Assembly: GCA_946902985.2 (NCBI GenBank)
Contig: OX336397.1
Span: 147,739,890-147,803,889, forward strand
DNA length: 64,000 nucleotides
DNA from: Meconema thalassinum
Lineage: Eukaryota; Arthropoda; Insecta; Orthoptera; Tettigoniidae
Direction: 5' to 3'
The notes under the pieces are model-generated. The model was not told the origin of the DNA. It worked only from the letters and a program-made list of their open reading frames with translations, and did no database searches. The position numbers were made by a program, and so were the translations under genes. Positions 35,638 through 49,287 of this stretch are shown here, in pieces (within the stretch, counting starts at the first letter, position 1; each line of letters begins with the position of its first letter).

Positions 35638-38600
35638 CAAGACACGGCACAAACCTAGAAGAATTGCTGAGTTTTAATTCACCGGCCGTGAAAGCCAATA
35701 TACCATCTTTTTGGAAGCCTTCATAAGGAGGTTAAGGCTGCTTGAACATTTAGTTCTCGTAGTCAAGTGGTGCAGTTGCACCTTATATAAAGGGAGGTGG
35801 CGCGCAGTTCGTCACTCCTGTGGGGGTCCGGGCGGGGACACCAAGAGCCCGCCGATGAGCCTAACTTGGTGTCCTAGGCGAAACCCCACACAAGACACGG
35901 CACAAACCTAGAAGAATTGCTGAGTTTTAATTCACCGGCCGTGAAAGCCAATATACCATCTTTTTGGAAGCCTTCATAGGGAGGTTAAGGCTGCTTGAAC
36001 TTTTAGTTCTCGTAGTCAAGTGGTGCAGTTGCACCTTATATAAAGGGAGGTGGCGCGAAGTTCGTCACTCCTGTGGGGGTCCGGGCGGGGACACCAAGAG
36101 CCCGCCGATGAGCCTAACTTTGTGTCCTAGGCGAAACCCCACACAAGACACGGCACAAACCTAGAAGAATTGCTGAGTTTTAATTCAGCGGCCGTGAAAG
36201 CCAATATACCATCTTTTTGGAAGCCTTCATAGGGAGGTTAAGGCTGCTTGAAATTTAGTTCTCGTAGTCAAGTGGTGCAGTTGCACCTTATATAAAGGGA
36301 GGTGGCGCGCAGTTCGTCACTCCTGTGGGGGTCCGGGCGGGGACACCAAGAGCCCGCCGATGAGCCTAACTTGGTGTCCTAGGCGAAACCCCACACAAGA
36401 CACGGCTCAAACCTAGAAGAATTGCTGAGTTTTAATTCACCGGCCGTGAAAGCCAATATACCATCTTTTTGGAAGCCTTCATAGGGAGGTTAAGGCTGCT
36501 TGAACTTTTAGTTCTCGTAGTCAAGTGGTGCAGTTGCACCTTATATAAAGGGAGGTGGCGCGCAGTTCGTCACTCCTGTGGGGGTCCGGGCGGGGACACC
36601 AAGAGCCGGCCGATGAGCCTAACTTGGTGTCCTAGGCGAAACCCCACACAAGACACGGCACAAACCTAGAAGAATTGCTGAGTTTTAATTCACCGGCCGT
36701 GAAAGCCAATATACCATCTTTTTGGAAGCCTTCATAGGGAGGTTAAGGCTGCTTGAACTTTTAGTTCTCGTAGTCAAGTGGTGCAGTTGCACCTTATAAA
36801 AAGGGAGTTGGCGCGCAGTTCGTCACTCCTGTGGGGGTCCGGGCGGGGACACCAGGAGCCCGCCGATGAGCCTAACTTGGTGTCCTAGGCGAAACCCCAC
36901 ACAAGACACGGCACAAACCTAGAAGAATTGCTGAGTTTTAATTCACCGGCCGTGAAAGCCAATATACCATCTTTTTGGAAGCCTTCATAGGGAGGTTAAT
37001 GCTGCTTGAACTTTTAGTTCTCGTAGTCAAGTGGTGCAGTTGCACCTTGTATAAAGGGAGGTGGCGCGCAGTTCGTCACTCCTGTGGGGGTCCGGGCGGG
37101 GACACCAAGACCCCGCCGATGACCCTAACTTGGTGTCCTAGGCGAAACCCCACACAAGACACGGCACAAACCTAGAAGAATTGCTGAGTTTTAATTCACC
37201 GGCCGTGAAAGCCAATATACCATCTTTTTGGAAGCCTTCATAGGGAGGTTAAGGCTGCTTGAACTTTTAGTTCTCGTAGTCAAGTGGTGCAGTTGCACCT
37301 TATATAAAGGGAGGTGGCGCGCAGTTCGTCACTCCTGTGGGGGTCCGGGCGGGGACAACTAGAGCCCGCCGATGAGCCTAACTTGGTGTCCTAGGCGAAA
37401 CCCCACACAAGACACGGCACAAACCTAGAAGAATTGCTGAGTTTTAATTCACCGGCCGTGAAAGCCAATATACCATCTTTTTGGAAGCCTTCTTAGGGAG
37501 GTTAAGGCTGCTTGAACTTTTAGTTCTCGTAGTCAAGTGGTGCAGTTGCACCTTATATAAAGGGAGGTGGCGCGCAGTTCGTCACTCCTGTGGGGGTCCG
37601 GGCGGGGACACCAAGAGCCCGCCGATGAGCCTAACTTGGTGTCCTAGGCGAAACCCCACACAAGACACGGCACAAACCTAGAAGAATTGCTGAGTTTTAA
37701 TTCACCGGCCGTGAAAGCCAATATACCATCTTTTTGGAAGCCTTCATAGGGAGGTTAAGGCTGCTTGAAATTTTAGTTCTCGTAGTCAAGTGGTGCTGTT
37801 GCACCTTATATAAAGGGAGGTGGCGCGCAGTCCGTCACTCCTGTGGGGGTCCGGGCGGGGACACCAAGAGCCCGCCGATGAGCCTAACTTGGTGTCCTAG
37901 GCGAAACCCCACACAAGACACGGCACAAACCTAGAAGAATTGCTGAGTTTTAATTCACCGGCCGTGAAAGCCAATATACCATCTTTTTGGAAGCCTTCAT
38001 AGGGAGGTTAAGGCTGCTTGAATTTTAGTTCTCGTAGTCAAGTGGTGCAGTTGCACCTTATATAAAGGGAGGTGGCGCGCAGTTCGTCACTCCTGTGGGG
38101 GTCCGGGCGGAGACACCAGGAGCCCGCCGATGAGCCTAACTTGGTGTCCTAGGCGAAACCCCACACAAGACACGGTACTAACCTAGAAAAATTGCTGAGT
38201 TTTAATTCACCGGCCGTGAAAGCCAATATACCATCTTTTTGGAAGCCTTCATAGGGACGTTAAGGCTGCTTGAACTTATAGTTCTCGTAGTCAAGTGGTG
38301 CAGTTGCACCTTATATAAAGGGAGGTGGCGCGCAGTTCGTCACTCCTGTGGGGGTCCGGGCGGGGACACCAAGAGCCCGCCGATGAGCCTAACTTGGTGT
38401 CCTAGGCGAAACCCCACACAAGACACGGCACAAACCTAGAAGAATTGCTGAGTTTTAATTCACCGGCCGTGAAAGCCAATATACCATCTTTTTGGAAGCC
38501 TTCATAGGGAGGTTAAGGCTGCTTGAACTTTTAGTTCTCGTAGTCAAGTGGTGCAGTTGCACCTTATATAAAGGGAGGTGGCGCGCAGTTCGTCACTCCT

Positions 38601-38852
38601 GTGGGGGTCCGGGCGGGGACACCAAGAGCCCGCCGATGAGCCTAACTTGGTGTCCTAGGCGAAACCCCACACAAGACACGGCACAAACCTAGAAGAATTG
38701 CTGAGTTTTAATTCACAGGCCGTGAAAGCCAATATACCATCTTTTTGGAAGCCTTCATAGGGAGGTTAAGGCTGCTTGAACTTTTAGTTCTCGTAGTCAA
38801 GTGGTGCAGTTGCACCTTATATAAAGGGAGGTGGCGCGCAGTTCGTCACTCC

Positions 38853-38924
38853 TGTGGGGGTCCGGGCGGGGACACCAAGAGCCCGCTGATGAGCCTAACT
38901 TGGTGTCCTAGGCGAAACCCCACA
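38853..38924 (+). ncRNA. Hammerhead, canonical CUGAUGA core
   Basis: Intact layout with one bulged G in helix III. It corresponds to the copy at 32,530 but lacks the extra loop G, so that insertion arose after the duplication or was lost. Confidence 0.82.
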
Positions 38925-39611
38925 CAAGACACGGCACAAACCTAGAAGAATTGCTGAGTTTTAATTCACCGGCCGTGAAAGCCAATATACCATCTTTTTG
39001 GAAGCCTTCATAAGGAGGTTAAGGCTGCTTGAACATTTAGTTCTCGTAGTCAAGTGGTGCAGTTGCACCTTATATAAAGGGAGGTGGCGCGCAGTTCGTC
39101 ACTCCTGTGGGGGTCCGGGCGGGGACACCAAGAGCCCGCCGATGAGCCTAACTTGGTGTCCTAGGCGAAACCCCACACAAGACACGGCACAAACCTAGAA
39201 GAATTGCTGAGTTTTAATTCACCGGCCGTGAAAGCCAATATACCATCTTTTTGGAAGCCTTCATAGGGAGGTTAAGGCTGCTTGAACTTGTAGTTCTCGT
39301 AGTCATGTGGTGCAGTTGCACCTTATATAAAGGGAGGTGGCGCGCAGTTCGTCACTCCTGTGGGGGTCCGGGCGGGGACACCAAGAGCCCGCCGATGAGC
39401 CTAACTTGGTGTCCTAGGCGAAACCCCACACAAGACACGACACAAACCTAGAAGAATTGCTGAGTTTTAATTCACCGGCCGTGAAAGCCAATATACCATC
39501 TTTTTGGAAGCCTTCATAGGGAGGTTAAGGCTGCTTGAACTTTTAGTTCTCGTAGTCAAGTGGTGCAGTTGCACCTTATATAAAGGGAGGTGGCGCGCAG
39601 TTCGTCACTCC

Positions 39612-39683
39612 TGTGGGGGTCCGGGCGGGGACACCAAGAGCCCGCTGATGAGCCTAACTTGGTGTCCTAGGCGAAACCCCACA
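39612..39683 (+). ncRNA. Hammerhead, canonical CUGAUGA core
   Basis: Intact core and helices. It is the duplicate of the reference copy at 33,290, at an offset of 6,322 bp. Confidence 0.82.
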
Positions 39684-42600
39684 CAAGACACGGCACAAAC
39701 CTAGAAGAATTGCTGAGTTTTAATTCACCGGCCGTGAAAGCCAATATACCATCTTTTTGGAAGCTTTCATAAGGAGGTTAAGGCTGCTTGAACATTTAGT
39801 TCTCGTAGTCAAGTGGTGCAGTTGCACCTTATATAAAGGGAGGTGGCGCGCAGTTCGTCACTCCTGTGGGGGTCCGGGCGGGGACACCAAGAGCCCGCCG
39901 ATGAGCCTAACTTGGTGTCCTAGGCGAAACCCCACACAAGACACGGCACAAACCTAGAAGAATTGCTGAGTTTTAATTCACCGGCCGTGAAAGCCAATAT
40001 ACCATCTTTTTGGAAGCCTTCATAGGGAGGTTAAGGCTGCTTGAAATTTTAGTTCTCGTAGTCAAGTGGTGCAGTTGCACCTTATATAAAGGGAGGTGGC
40101 GCGCAGTTCGTCACTCCTGTGGGGGTCCGGGCGGGGACACCAAGAGCCCGCCGATGAGCCTAACTTGGTGTCCTAGGCGAAACCCCACACAAGACACGGC
40201 ACAAACCTAGAAGAATTGCTGAGTTTGAATTCAGCGGCCGTGAAAGCCAATATACCATCTTTTTGGAAGCCTTCATAGGGAGGTTAAGGCTGCTTGAAAT
40301 TTAGTTCTCGTAGTCAAGTGGTGCAGTTGCACCTTATATACAGGGAGGTGGCGCGCAGTTCGTCACTCCTGTGGGGGTCCGGGCGGGGACACCAAGAGCC
40401 CGCCGATGAGCCTAACTTGGTGTCCTAGGCGAAACCCCACACAAGACACGGCACAAACCTAGAAGAATTGCTGAGTTTTAATTCACCGGCCGTGAAAGCC
40501 AATATACCATCTTTTTGGAAGCCTTCATAGGGAGGTTAAGGCTGCTTGAACATTTAGTTCTCGTAGTCAAGTGGTGCAGTTGCACCTTATATAAAGGGAG
40601 GTGGCGCGCAGTTCGTCACTCCTGTGGGGGTCCGGGCGGGGACACCAAGAGCTCGCCGATGAGCCTAACTTGGTGTCCTAGGCGAAACCCCACACAAGAC
40701 ACGGCACAAACCTAGAAGAATTGCTGAGTTTTAATTCACCGGCCGTGAAAGCCAATATACCATCTTTTTGGAAGCCTTCATAGGGAGGTTAAGGCTGCTT
40801 GAAATTTAGTTCTCGTAGTCAAGTGGTGCAGTTGCACCTTATATAAAGGGAGGTGGCGCGCAGTTCGTCACTCCTGTGGGGGTCCGGGCGGGGACACCAA
40901 GAGCCCGCCGATGAGCCTAACTTGGTGTCCTAGGCGAAACCCCACACATGACACGGCACAAACCTAGAAGAATTGCTGAGTTTTAATTCACCGGCCGTGA
41001 AAGCCAATATACCATCTTTTTGGAAGCCTTCATAGGGAGGTTAAGGCTGCTTGAACTTTTAGTTCTCGTAGTCAAGTGGTGCAGTTGCACCTTATATAAA
41101 GGGGAGGTGGCGCGCAGTTCGTCACTCCTGTGGGGGTCCGGGCGGGGACACCAAGAGCCGGCCGATGAGCCTAACTTGGTGTCCTAGGCGAAACCCCACA
41201 CAAGACACGGCACAAACCTAGAAGAATTGCTGAGTTTTAATTCACCGGCCGTGAAAGCCAATATACCATCTTTTTGGAAGCCTTCATAGGGAGGTTAAGG
41301 CTGCTTGAACTTTTAGTTCTCGTAGTCAAGTGGTGCAGTTGCACCTTATATAAAGGGAGGTGGCGCGCAGTTCGTCACTCCTGTTGGGTCCTGGCGGAGA
41401 CACCAAGAGCCCGCCGATGAGCCTAAATTGGTGTCCTAGGCGAAACCCCACACAAGACACGGCACAAACCTAGAAGAATTGCTGAGTTTTAATTCACCGG
41501 CCGTGAAAGCCAATATACCATCTTTTTGGAAGCCTTCATAGGGAGGTTAAGGCTGCTTGAACTTTTAGTTCTCGTAGTCAAGTGGTGCAGTTGCACCTTA
41601 TAAAAAGGGAGGTGGCGCGCAGTTCGTCACTCCTGTGGGGGTCCGGGCGGGGACACCAGGAGCCCGCCGATGAGCCTAACTTGGTGTCCTAGGCGAAACC
41701 CCACACAAGACACGGCACAAACCTAGAAGAATTGCTGAGTTTTAATTCACCGGCCGTGAAAGCCAATATACCAACTTTTTGGAAGCCTTCATAGGGAGGT
41801 TAAGGCTGCTTGAACTTTTAGTTCTCGTAGTCAAGTGGTGCAGTTGCACCTTGTATAAAGGGAGGTGGCGCGCAGTTCGTCACTCCTGTGGGGGTCCGGG
41901 CGGGGACACCAAGAGCCCGCCGATGACCCTAACTTGGTGTCCTAGGCGAAACCCCACACAAGACACGGCACAAACCTAGAAGAATTGCTGAGTTTTAATT
42001 CACCGGCCGTGAAAGCCAATATACCATCTTTTTGGAAGCCTTCATAGGGAGGTTAAGGCTGCTTGAACTTTTAGTTCTCGTAGTCAAGTGGTGCAGTTGC
42101 ACCTTATATAAAGGGAGGTGGCGCGCAGTTCGTCACTCCTGTGGGGGTCCGGGCGGGGACAACTAGAGCCCGCCGATGAGCCTAACTTGGTGTCCTAGGC
42201 GAAACCCCACACAAGACACGGCACAAACCTAGAAGAATTGCTGAGTTTTAATTCACCGGCCGTGAAAGCCAATATACCATCTTTTTGGAAGCCTTCATAG
42301 GGAGGTTAAGGCTGCTTGAACTTTTAGTTCTCGTAGTCAAGTGGTGCAGTTGCACCTTATAAAAAGGGAGGTGGCGCGCAGTTCGTCACTCCTGTGGGGG
42401 TCCGGGCGGGGACACCAGGAGCCCGCCGATGAGCCTAACTTGGTGTCCTAGGCGAAACCCCACACAAGACACGGCACAAACCTAGAAGAATTGCTGAGTT
42501 TTAATTCACCGGCCGTGAAAGCCAATATACCATCTTTTTGGAAGCCTTCATAGGGAGGTTAAGGCTGCTTGAACTTTTAGTTCTCGTAGTCAAGTGGTGC

Positions 42601-44415
42601 AGTTGCACCTTGTATAAAGGGAGGTGGCGCGCAGTTCGTCACTCCTGTGGGGATCCGGGCGGGGACACCAGGAGCCCGCCGATGACCCTAACTTGGTGTC
42701 CTAGCCAAAACCCCACACAAGACACGGCACAAACCTAGAAGAATTGCTGAGTTTTAATTCACCGGCCGTGAAAGCCAATATACCATCTTTTTGGAAGCCT
42801 TCATAGGGAGGTTAAGGCTGCTTGAACTTTTAGTTCTCGTAGTCAAGTGGTGCAGTTGCACCTTATATAAAGGGAGGTGGCGCGCAGTTCGTCACTCCTG
42901 TGGGGTTCCGGGCGGGGACAACTAGAGCCCGCCGATGAGCCTAACTTGGTGTCCTAGGCGAAACCCCACACAAGACACGGCACAAACCTAGAAGAATTGC
43001 TGAGTTTTAATTCACCGGCCGTGAAAGCCAATATACCATCTTTTTGGAAGCCTTCATAGGGAGGTTAAGGCTGCTTGAACTTTTAGTTCTCGTAGTCAAG
43101 TGGTGCAGTTGCACCTTATATAAAGGGAGGTGGCGCGCAGTTCGTCACTCCTGTGGGGGTCCGGGCGGGGACACCAAGAGCCCGCCGATGAGCCTAACTT
43201 GGTGTCCTAGGCGAAACCCCACACAAGACACGGCACAAACCTAGAAGAATTGCTGAGTTTTAATTCACCGGCCGTGAAAGCCAATATACCATCTTTTTGG
43301 AAGCCTTCATAGGGAGGTTAAGGCTGCTTGAAATTTTAGTTCTCGTAGTCAAGTGGTGCAGTTGCACCTTATATAAAGGGAGGTGGCGCGCAGTTCGTCA
43401 CTCCTGTGGGGGTCCGGGCGGGGACACCAAGAGCCCGCCGATGAGCCTAACTTGGTGTCCTAGGCGAAACCCCACACAAGACACGGCACAAACCTAGAAG
43501 AATTGCTGAGTTTTAATTCACCGGCCGTGAAAGCCAATATACCATCTTTTTGGAAGCCTTCATAGGGAGGTTAAGGCTGCTTGAATTTTAGTTCTCGTAG
43601 TCAAGTGGTGCAGTTGCACCTTATATAAAGGGAGGTGGCGCGCAGTTCGTCACTCCTGTGGGGGTCCGGGCGGAGACACCAAGAGCCCGCCGATGAGCCT
43701 AACTTGGTGTCCTAGGCGAAACCCCACACAAGACACGGTACAAACCTAGAAGAATTGCTGAGTTTTAATTCACCGGCCGTGAAAGCCAATATACCATCTT
43801 TTTGGAAGCCTTCATAGGGACGTTAAGGCTGCTTGAACTTATAGTTCTCGTAGTCAAGTGGTGCAGTTGCACCTTATATAAAGGGAGGTGGCGCGCAGTT
43901 CGTCACTCCTGTGGGGGTCCGGGCGGGGACACCAAGAGCCCGCCGATGAGCCTAACTTGGTGTCCTAGGCGAAACCCCACACAAGACACGGCACAAACCT
44001 AGAAGAATTGCTGAGTTTTAATTCACCGGCCGTGAAAGCCAATATACCATCTTTTTGGAAGCCTTCATAGGGAGGTTAAGGCTGCTTGAACTTTTAGTTC
44101 TCGTAGTCAAGTGGTGCAGTTGCACCTTATATAAAGGGAGGTGGCGGGCAGTTCGTCACTCCTGTGGGGGTCCGGGCGGGGACACCAAGAGCCCGCCGAT
44201 GAGCCTAACTTGGTGTCCTAGGCGAAACCCCACACAAGACACGGCACAAACCTAGAAGAATTGCTGAGTTTTAATTCACCGGCCGTGAAAGCCAATATAC
44301 CATCTTTTTGGAAGCCTTCATAGGGAGGTTAAGGCTGCTTGAACTTTTAGTTCTCGTAGTCAAGTGGTGCAGTTGCACCTTATATAAAGGGAGGTGGCGC
44401 GCAGTTCGTCACTCC

Positions 44416-44487
44416 TGTGGGGGTCCGGGCGGGGACACCAAGAGCCCGCTGATGAGCCTAACTTGGTGTCCTAGGCGAAACCCCACA
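44416..44487 (+). ncRNA. Hammerhead, canonical CUGAUGA core
   Basis: Intact layout with one bulged G in helix III. It sits in the fourth monomer of the 12-unit higher-order block that starts at 43,503. Confidence 0.82.
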
Positions 44488-46185
44488 CAAGACACGGCAC
44501 AAACCTAGAAGAATTGCTGAGTTTTAATTCACCGGCCGTGAAAGCCAATATACCATCTTTTTGGAAGCCTTCATAAGGAGGTTAAGGCTGCTTGAACATT
44601 TAGTTCTCGTAGTCAAGTGGTGCAGTTGCACCTTATATAAAGGGAGGTGGCGCGCAGTTCGTCACTCCTGTGGGGGTCCGGGCGGGGACACCAAGAGCCC
44701 GCCGATGAGCCTAACTTGGTGTCCTAGGCGAAACCCCACACAAGACACGGCACAAACCTAGAAGAATTGCTGAGTTTTAATTCACCGGCCGTGAAAGCCA
44801 ATATACCATCTTTTTGGAAGCCTTCATAGGGAGGTTAAGGCTGCTTGAAATTTTAGTTCTCGTAGTCAAGTGGTGCAGTTGCACCTTATATAAAGGGAGG
44901 TGGCGCGCAGTTCGTCACTCCTGTGGGGGTCCGGGCGGGGACACCAAGAGCCCGCCGATGAGCCTAACTTGGTGTCCTAGGCGAAACCCCACACAAGACA
45001 CGGCACAAACCTAGAAGAATTGCTGAGTTTTAATTCAGCGGCCGTGAAAGCCAATATACCATCTTTTTGGAAGCCTTCATAGGGAGGTTAAGGCTGCTTG
45101 AAATTTAGTTCTCGTAGTCAAGTGGTGCAGTTGCACCTTATATAAAGGGAGGTGGCGCGCAGTTCGTCACTCCTGTGGGGGTCCGGGCGGGGACACCAAG
45201 AGCCCGCCGATGAGCCTAACTTGGTGTCCTAGGCGAAACCCCACACAAGACACGGCACAAACCTAGAAGAATTGCTGAGTTTTAATTAACCGGCCGTGAA
45301 AGCCAATATACCATCTTTTTGGAAGCCTTCATAGGGAGGTTAAGGCTGCTTGAACATTTAGTTCTCGTAGTCAAGTGGTGCAGTTGCACCTTATATAAAG
45401 GGAGGTGGCGCGCAGTTCGTCACTCCTGTGGGGGTCCGGGCGGGGACACCAAGAGCTCGCCGATGAGCCTAACTTGGTGTCCTAGGCGAAACCCCACACA
45501 AGACACGGCACAAACCTAGAAGAATTGCTGAGTTTTAATTCACCGGCCGTGAAAGCCAATATACCATCTTTTTGGAAGCCTTCATAGGGAGGTTAAGGCT
45601 GCTTGAAATTTAGTTCTCGTAGTCAAGTGGTGCAGTTGCACCTTATATAAAGGGAGGTGGCGCGCAGTTCGTCACTCCTGTGGGGGTCCGGGCGGGGACA
45701 CCAAGAGCCCGCCGATGAGCCTAACTTGGTGTCCTAGGCGAAACCCCACACATGACACGGCACAAACCTAGAAGAATTGCTGAGTTTTAATTCACCGGCC
45801 GTGAAAGCCAATATACCATCTTTTTGGAAGCCTTCATAGGGAGGTTAAGGCTGCTTGAACTTTTAGTTCTCGTAGTCAAGTGGTGCAGTTGCACCTTATA
45901 TAAAGGGGAGGTGGCGCGCAGTTCGTCACTCCTGTGGGGGTCCGGGCGGGGACACCAAGAGCCGGCCGATGAGCCTAACTTGGTGTCCTAGGCGAAACCC
46001 CTCACAAGACACGGCACAAACCTAGAAGAATTGCTGAGTTTTAATTCACCGGCCGTGAAAGCCAATATACCATCTTTTTGGAAGCCTTCATAGGGAGGTT
46101 AAGGCTGCTTGAACTTTTAGTTCTCGTAGTCAAGTGGTGCAGTTGCACCTTATATAAAGGGAGGTGGCGCGCAGTTCGTCACTCC

Positions 46186-46256
46186 TGTGGGGTCCGGGCG
46201 GAGACACCAAGAGCCCGCCGATGAGCCTAGCTTGGTGTCCTAGGCGAAACCCCACA
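46186..46256 (+). ncRNA. Hammerhead-like, bulge-free helix III, CCGAUGA core
   Basis: This copy has four Gs instead of five (UGUGGGGU), so helix III pairs perfectly over 8 bp with ACCCCACA. The core is CCGATGA. GAGACACC in loop 1 removes the last pair of the loop-loop complementarity. Confidence 0.72.
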
Positions 46257-47448
46257 CAAGACACGGCACAAACCTAGAAGAATTGCTGAGTTTTAATTCA
46301 CCGGCCGTGAAAGCCAATATACCATCTTTTTGGAAGCCTTCATAGGGAGGTTAAGGCTGCTTGAACTTTTAGTTCTCGTAGTCAAGTGGTGCAGTTGCAC
46401 CTTATATAAAGGCAGGTGGCGCGCAGTTCGTCACTCCTGTGGGGGTCCGGGCGGGGACACCAAGAGCCCGCCGATGAGCCTAACTTGGTGTCCTAGGCGA
46501 AACCCCACACAAGACACGGCACAAACCTAGAAGAATTGCTGAGTTTTAATTCACCGGCCGTGAAAGCCAATATACCATCCTTTTGGAAGCCTTCATAGGG
46601 AGGTTAAGGCTGCTTGAATTTTAGTTCTCGTAGTCAAGTGGTGCAGTTGCACCTTATATAAAGGGAGGTGGCGCGCAGTTCGTCACTCCTGTGGGGGTCC
46701 GGGCGGAGACACCAAGAGCCCGCCGATGAGCCTAACTTGGTGTCCTAGGCGAAACCCCACAAAAGACACGGTACAAACCTAGAAGAATTGCTGAGTTTTA
46801 ATTCACCGGCCGTGAAAGCCAATATACCATCTTTTTGGAAGCCTTCATAGGGACGTTAAGGCTGCTTGAACTTATAGTTCTCGTAGTCAAGTGGTGCAGT
46901 TGCACCTTATATAAAGGGAGGTGGCGCGCAGTTCGTCGATCCTGTGGGGGTCCGGGCGGGGACACCAAGAGCCCGCCGATGAGCCTAACTTGGTGTCCTA
47001 GGCGAAACCCCACACAAGACACGGCACAAACCTAGAAGAATTGCTGAGTTTTAATTCACCGGCCGTGAAAGCCAATATACCATCTTTTTGGAAGCCTTCA
47101 TAGGGAGGTTAAGGCTGCTTGAACTTTTAGTTCTCGTAGTCAAGTGGTGCAGTTGCACCTTATATAAAGGGAGGTGGCGCGCAGTTCGTCACTCCTGTGG
47201 GGGTCCGGGCGGGGACACCAAGAGCCCGCCGATGAGCCTAACTTGGTGTCCTAGGCGAAACCCCACACAAGACACGGCACAAACCTAGAAGAATTGCTGA
47301 GTTTTAATTCACCGGCCGTGAAAGCCAATATACCATCTTTTTGGAAGCCTTCATAGGGAGGTTAAGGCTGCTTGAACTTTTAGTTCTCGTAGTCAAGTGG
47401 TGCAGTTGCACCTTATATAAAGGGAGGTGGCGCGCAGTTCTTCACTCC

Positions 47449-47520
47449 TGTGGGGGTCCGGGCGGGGACACCAAGAGCCCGCTGATGAGCCTAACTTGGT
47501 GTCCTAGGCGAAACCCCACA
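47449..47520 (+). ncRNA. Hammerhead, canonical CUGAUGA core
   Basis: It occupies the same place in the next 12-unit block as the copy at 44,416 (offset 3,033). The ribozyme segment is intact; just upstream, CAGTTCTTCACTCC replaces CAGTTCGTCACTCC. Confidence 0.82.
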
Positions 47521-49216
47521 CAAGACACGGCACAAACCTAGAAGAATTGCTGAGTTTTAATTCACCGGCCGTGAAAGCCAATATACCATCTTTTTGGAAG
47601 CCTTCATAAGGAGGTTAAGGCTGCTTGAACATTTAGTTCTCGTAGTCAAGTGGTGCAGTTGCACCTTATATAAAGGGAGGTGGCGCGCAGTTCGTCACTC
47701 CTGTGGGGGTCCGGGCGGGGCACCAAGAGCCCGCCGATGAGCCTAACTTGGTGTCCTAGGCGAAACCCCACACAAGACACGGCACAAACCTAGAAGAATT
47801 GCTGAGTTTTAATTCACCGGCCGTGAAAGCCAATATACCATCTTTTTGGAAGCCTTCATAGGGAGGTTAAGGCTGCTTGAAATTTTAGTTCTCGTAGTCA
47901 AGTGGTGCAGTTGCACCTTATATAAAGGGAGGTGGCGCGCAGTTCGTCACTCCTGTGGGGGTCCGGGCGGGGACACCAAGAGCCCGCCGATGAGCCTAAC
48001 TTGGTGTCCTAGGCGAAACCCCACACAAGACACGGCACAAACCTAGAAGAATTGCTGAGTTTTAATTCACCGGCCGTGAAAGCCAATATACCATCTTTTT
48101 GGAAGCCTTCATAGGGAGGTTAAGGCTGCTTGAAATTTAGTTCTCGTAGTCAAGTGGTGCAGTTGCACCTTATATAAAGGGAGGTGGCGCGCAGTTCGTC
48201 ACTCCTGTGGGGGTCCGGGCGGGGACACCAAGAGCCCGCCGATGAGCCTAACTTGGTGTCCTAGGCGAAACCCCACACAAGACACGGCACAAACCTAGAA
48301 GAATTGCTGAGTTTTAATTCACCGGCCGTGAAAGCCAATATACCATCTTTTTGGAAGCCTTCATAGGGAGGTTAAGGCTGCTTGAACATTTAGTTCTCGT
48401 AGTCAAGTGGTGCAGTTGCACCTTATATAAAGGGAGGTGGCGCGCAGTTCGTCACTCCTGTGGGGGTCCGGGCGGAACACCAAGAGCTCGCCGATGAGCC
48501 TAACTTGGTGTCCTAGGCGAAACCCCACACAAGACACGGCACAAACCTAGAAGAATTGCTGAGTTTTAATTCACCGGCCGTGAAAGCCAATATACCATCT
48601 TTTTGAAAGCCTTCATAGGGAGGTTAAGGCTGCTTGAAATTTAGTTCTCGTAGTCAAGTGGTGCAGTTGCACCTTATATAAAGGGAGGTGGCGCGCAGTT
48701 CGTCACTCCTGTGGGGGTCCGGGCGGGGACACCAAGAGCCCGCCGATGAGCCTAACTTGGTGTCCTAGGCGAAACCCCACACATGACACGGCACAAAACT
48801 AGAAGAATTGCTGAGTTTTAATTCACCGGCCGTGAAAGCCAATATACCATCTTTTTGGAAGCCTTCATAGGGAGGTTAAGGCTGCTTGAACTTTTAGTTC
48901 TCGTAGTCAAGTGGTGCAGTTGCACCTTATATAAAGGGGAGGTGGCGCGCAGTTCGTCACTCCTGTGGGGGTCCGGGCGGGGACACCAAGAGCCTTCCGA
49001 TGAGCCTAACTTGGTGTCCTAGGCGAAACCCCACACAAGACACGGCACAAACCTAGAAGAATTGCTGAGTTTTAATTCACCGGCCGTGAAAGCCAATATA
49101 CCATCTTTTTGGAAGCCTTCATAGGGAGGTTAAGGCTGCTTGAACTTTTAGTTCTCGTAGTCAAGTGGTGCAGTTGTACCTTATATAAAGGGAGGTGGCG
49201 CGCAGTTCGTCACTCC

Positions 49217-49287
49217 TGTGGGGTCCGGGCGGAGACACCAAGAGCCCGCCGATGAGCCTAAATTGGTGTCCTAGGCGAAACCCCACA
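49217..49287 (+). ncRNA. Hammerhead-like, bulge-free helix III, CCGAUGA core
   Basis: Four-G version with a perfect 8-bp helix III. Loop 1 reads GAGACACC and loop 2 starts AATTGG, so the loop-loop match is shortened at both ends. Upstream, GTTGTACC breaks the dyad before the TATA box. Confidence 0.72.

Larger units (their letters stand above)
34146..39962 (+). repeat. 25-unit higher-order repeat, right copy
   Basis: Repeats 27,823-33,639. Private differences, for example GGTTAATGC at 36,997, GCGCGAAGTTC at 36,054 and AACTTGTAG at 39,286, show modest divergence after duplication. Confidence 0.92.
37940..41479 (+). repeat. 12-unit-type block with a three-unit insertion
   Basis: It begins with GAATTTTAG then GGGACGTT with AACTTATAG and continues in the order seen at 43,503, but carries three additional monomers (39,204-39,962) containing a second CTGATGA / CATAAGG pair. 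Confidence 0.8.
43503..46535 (+). repeat. 12-unit higher-order repeat, first of two adjacent copies (3,033 bp)
   Basis: Order of marks: GAATTTTAG with GGTACAAACC; GGGACGTT with AACTTATAG; consensus; CTGATGA; CATAAGG; GAAATTTTAG; GAAATTTAG with TTCAGCGG; GAACATTTAG with GAGCTCGCC; CACACATGAC; AAAGGGGAGG with GCCGGCC; four-G with GAGACACC; consensus-like. Confidence 0.9.

Noticed and set aside
41385..41400. Compensatory mutations proving selection on helix I (for example TCCTGGCGG at 41,389, GCCGGCC, GAGCTCGCC, GCCTTCCG)
   Set aside because: In each case only one strand of the helix changes; some give G-U pairs and others mismatches. I found no double change restoring a pair.
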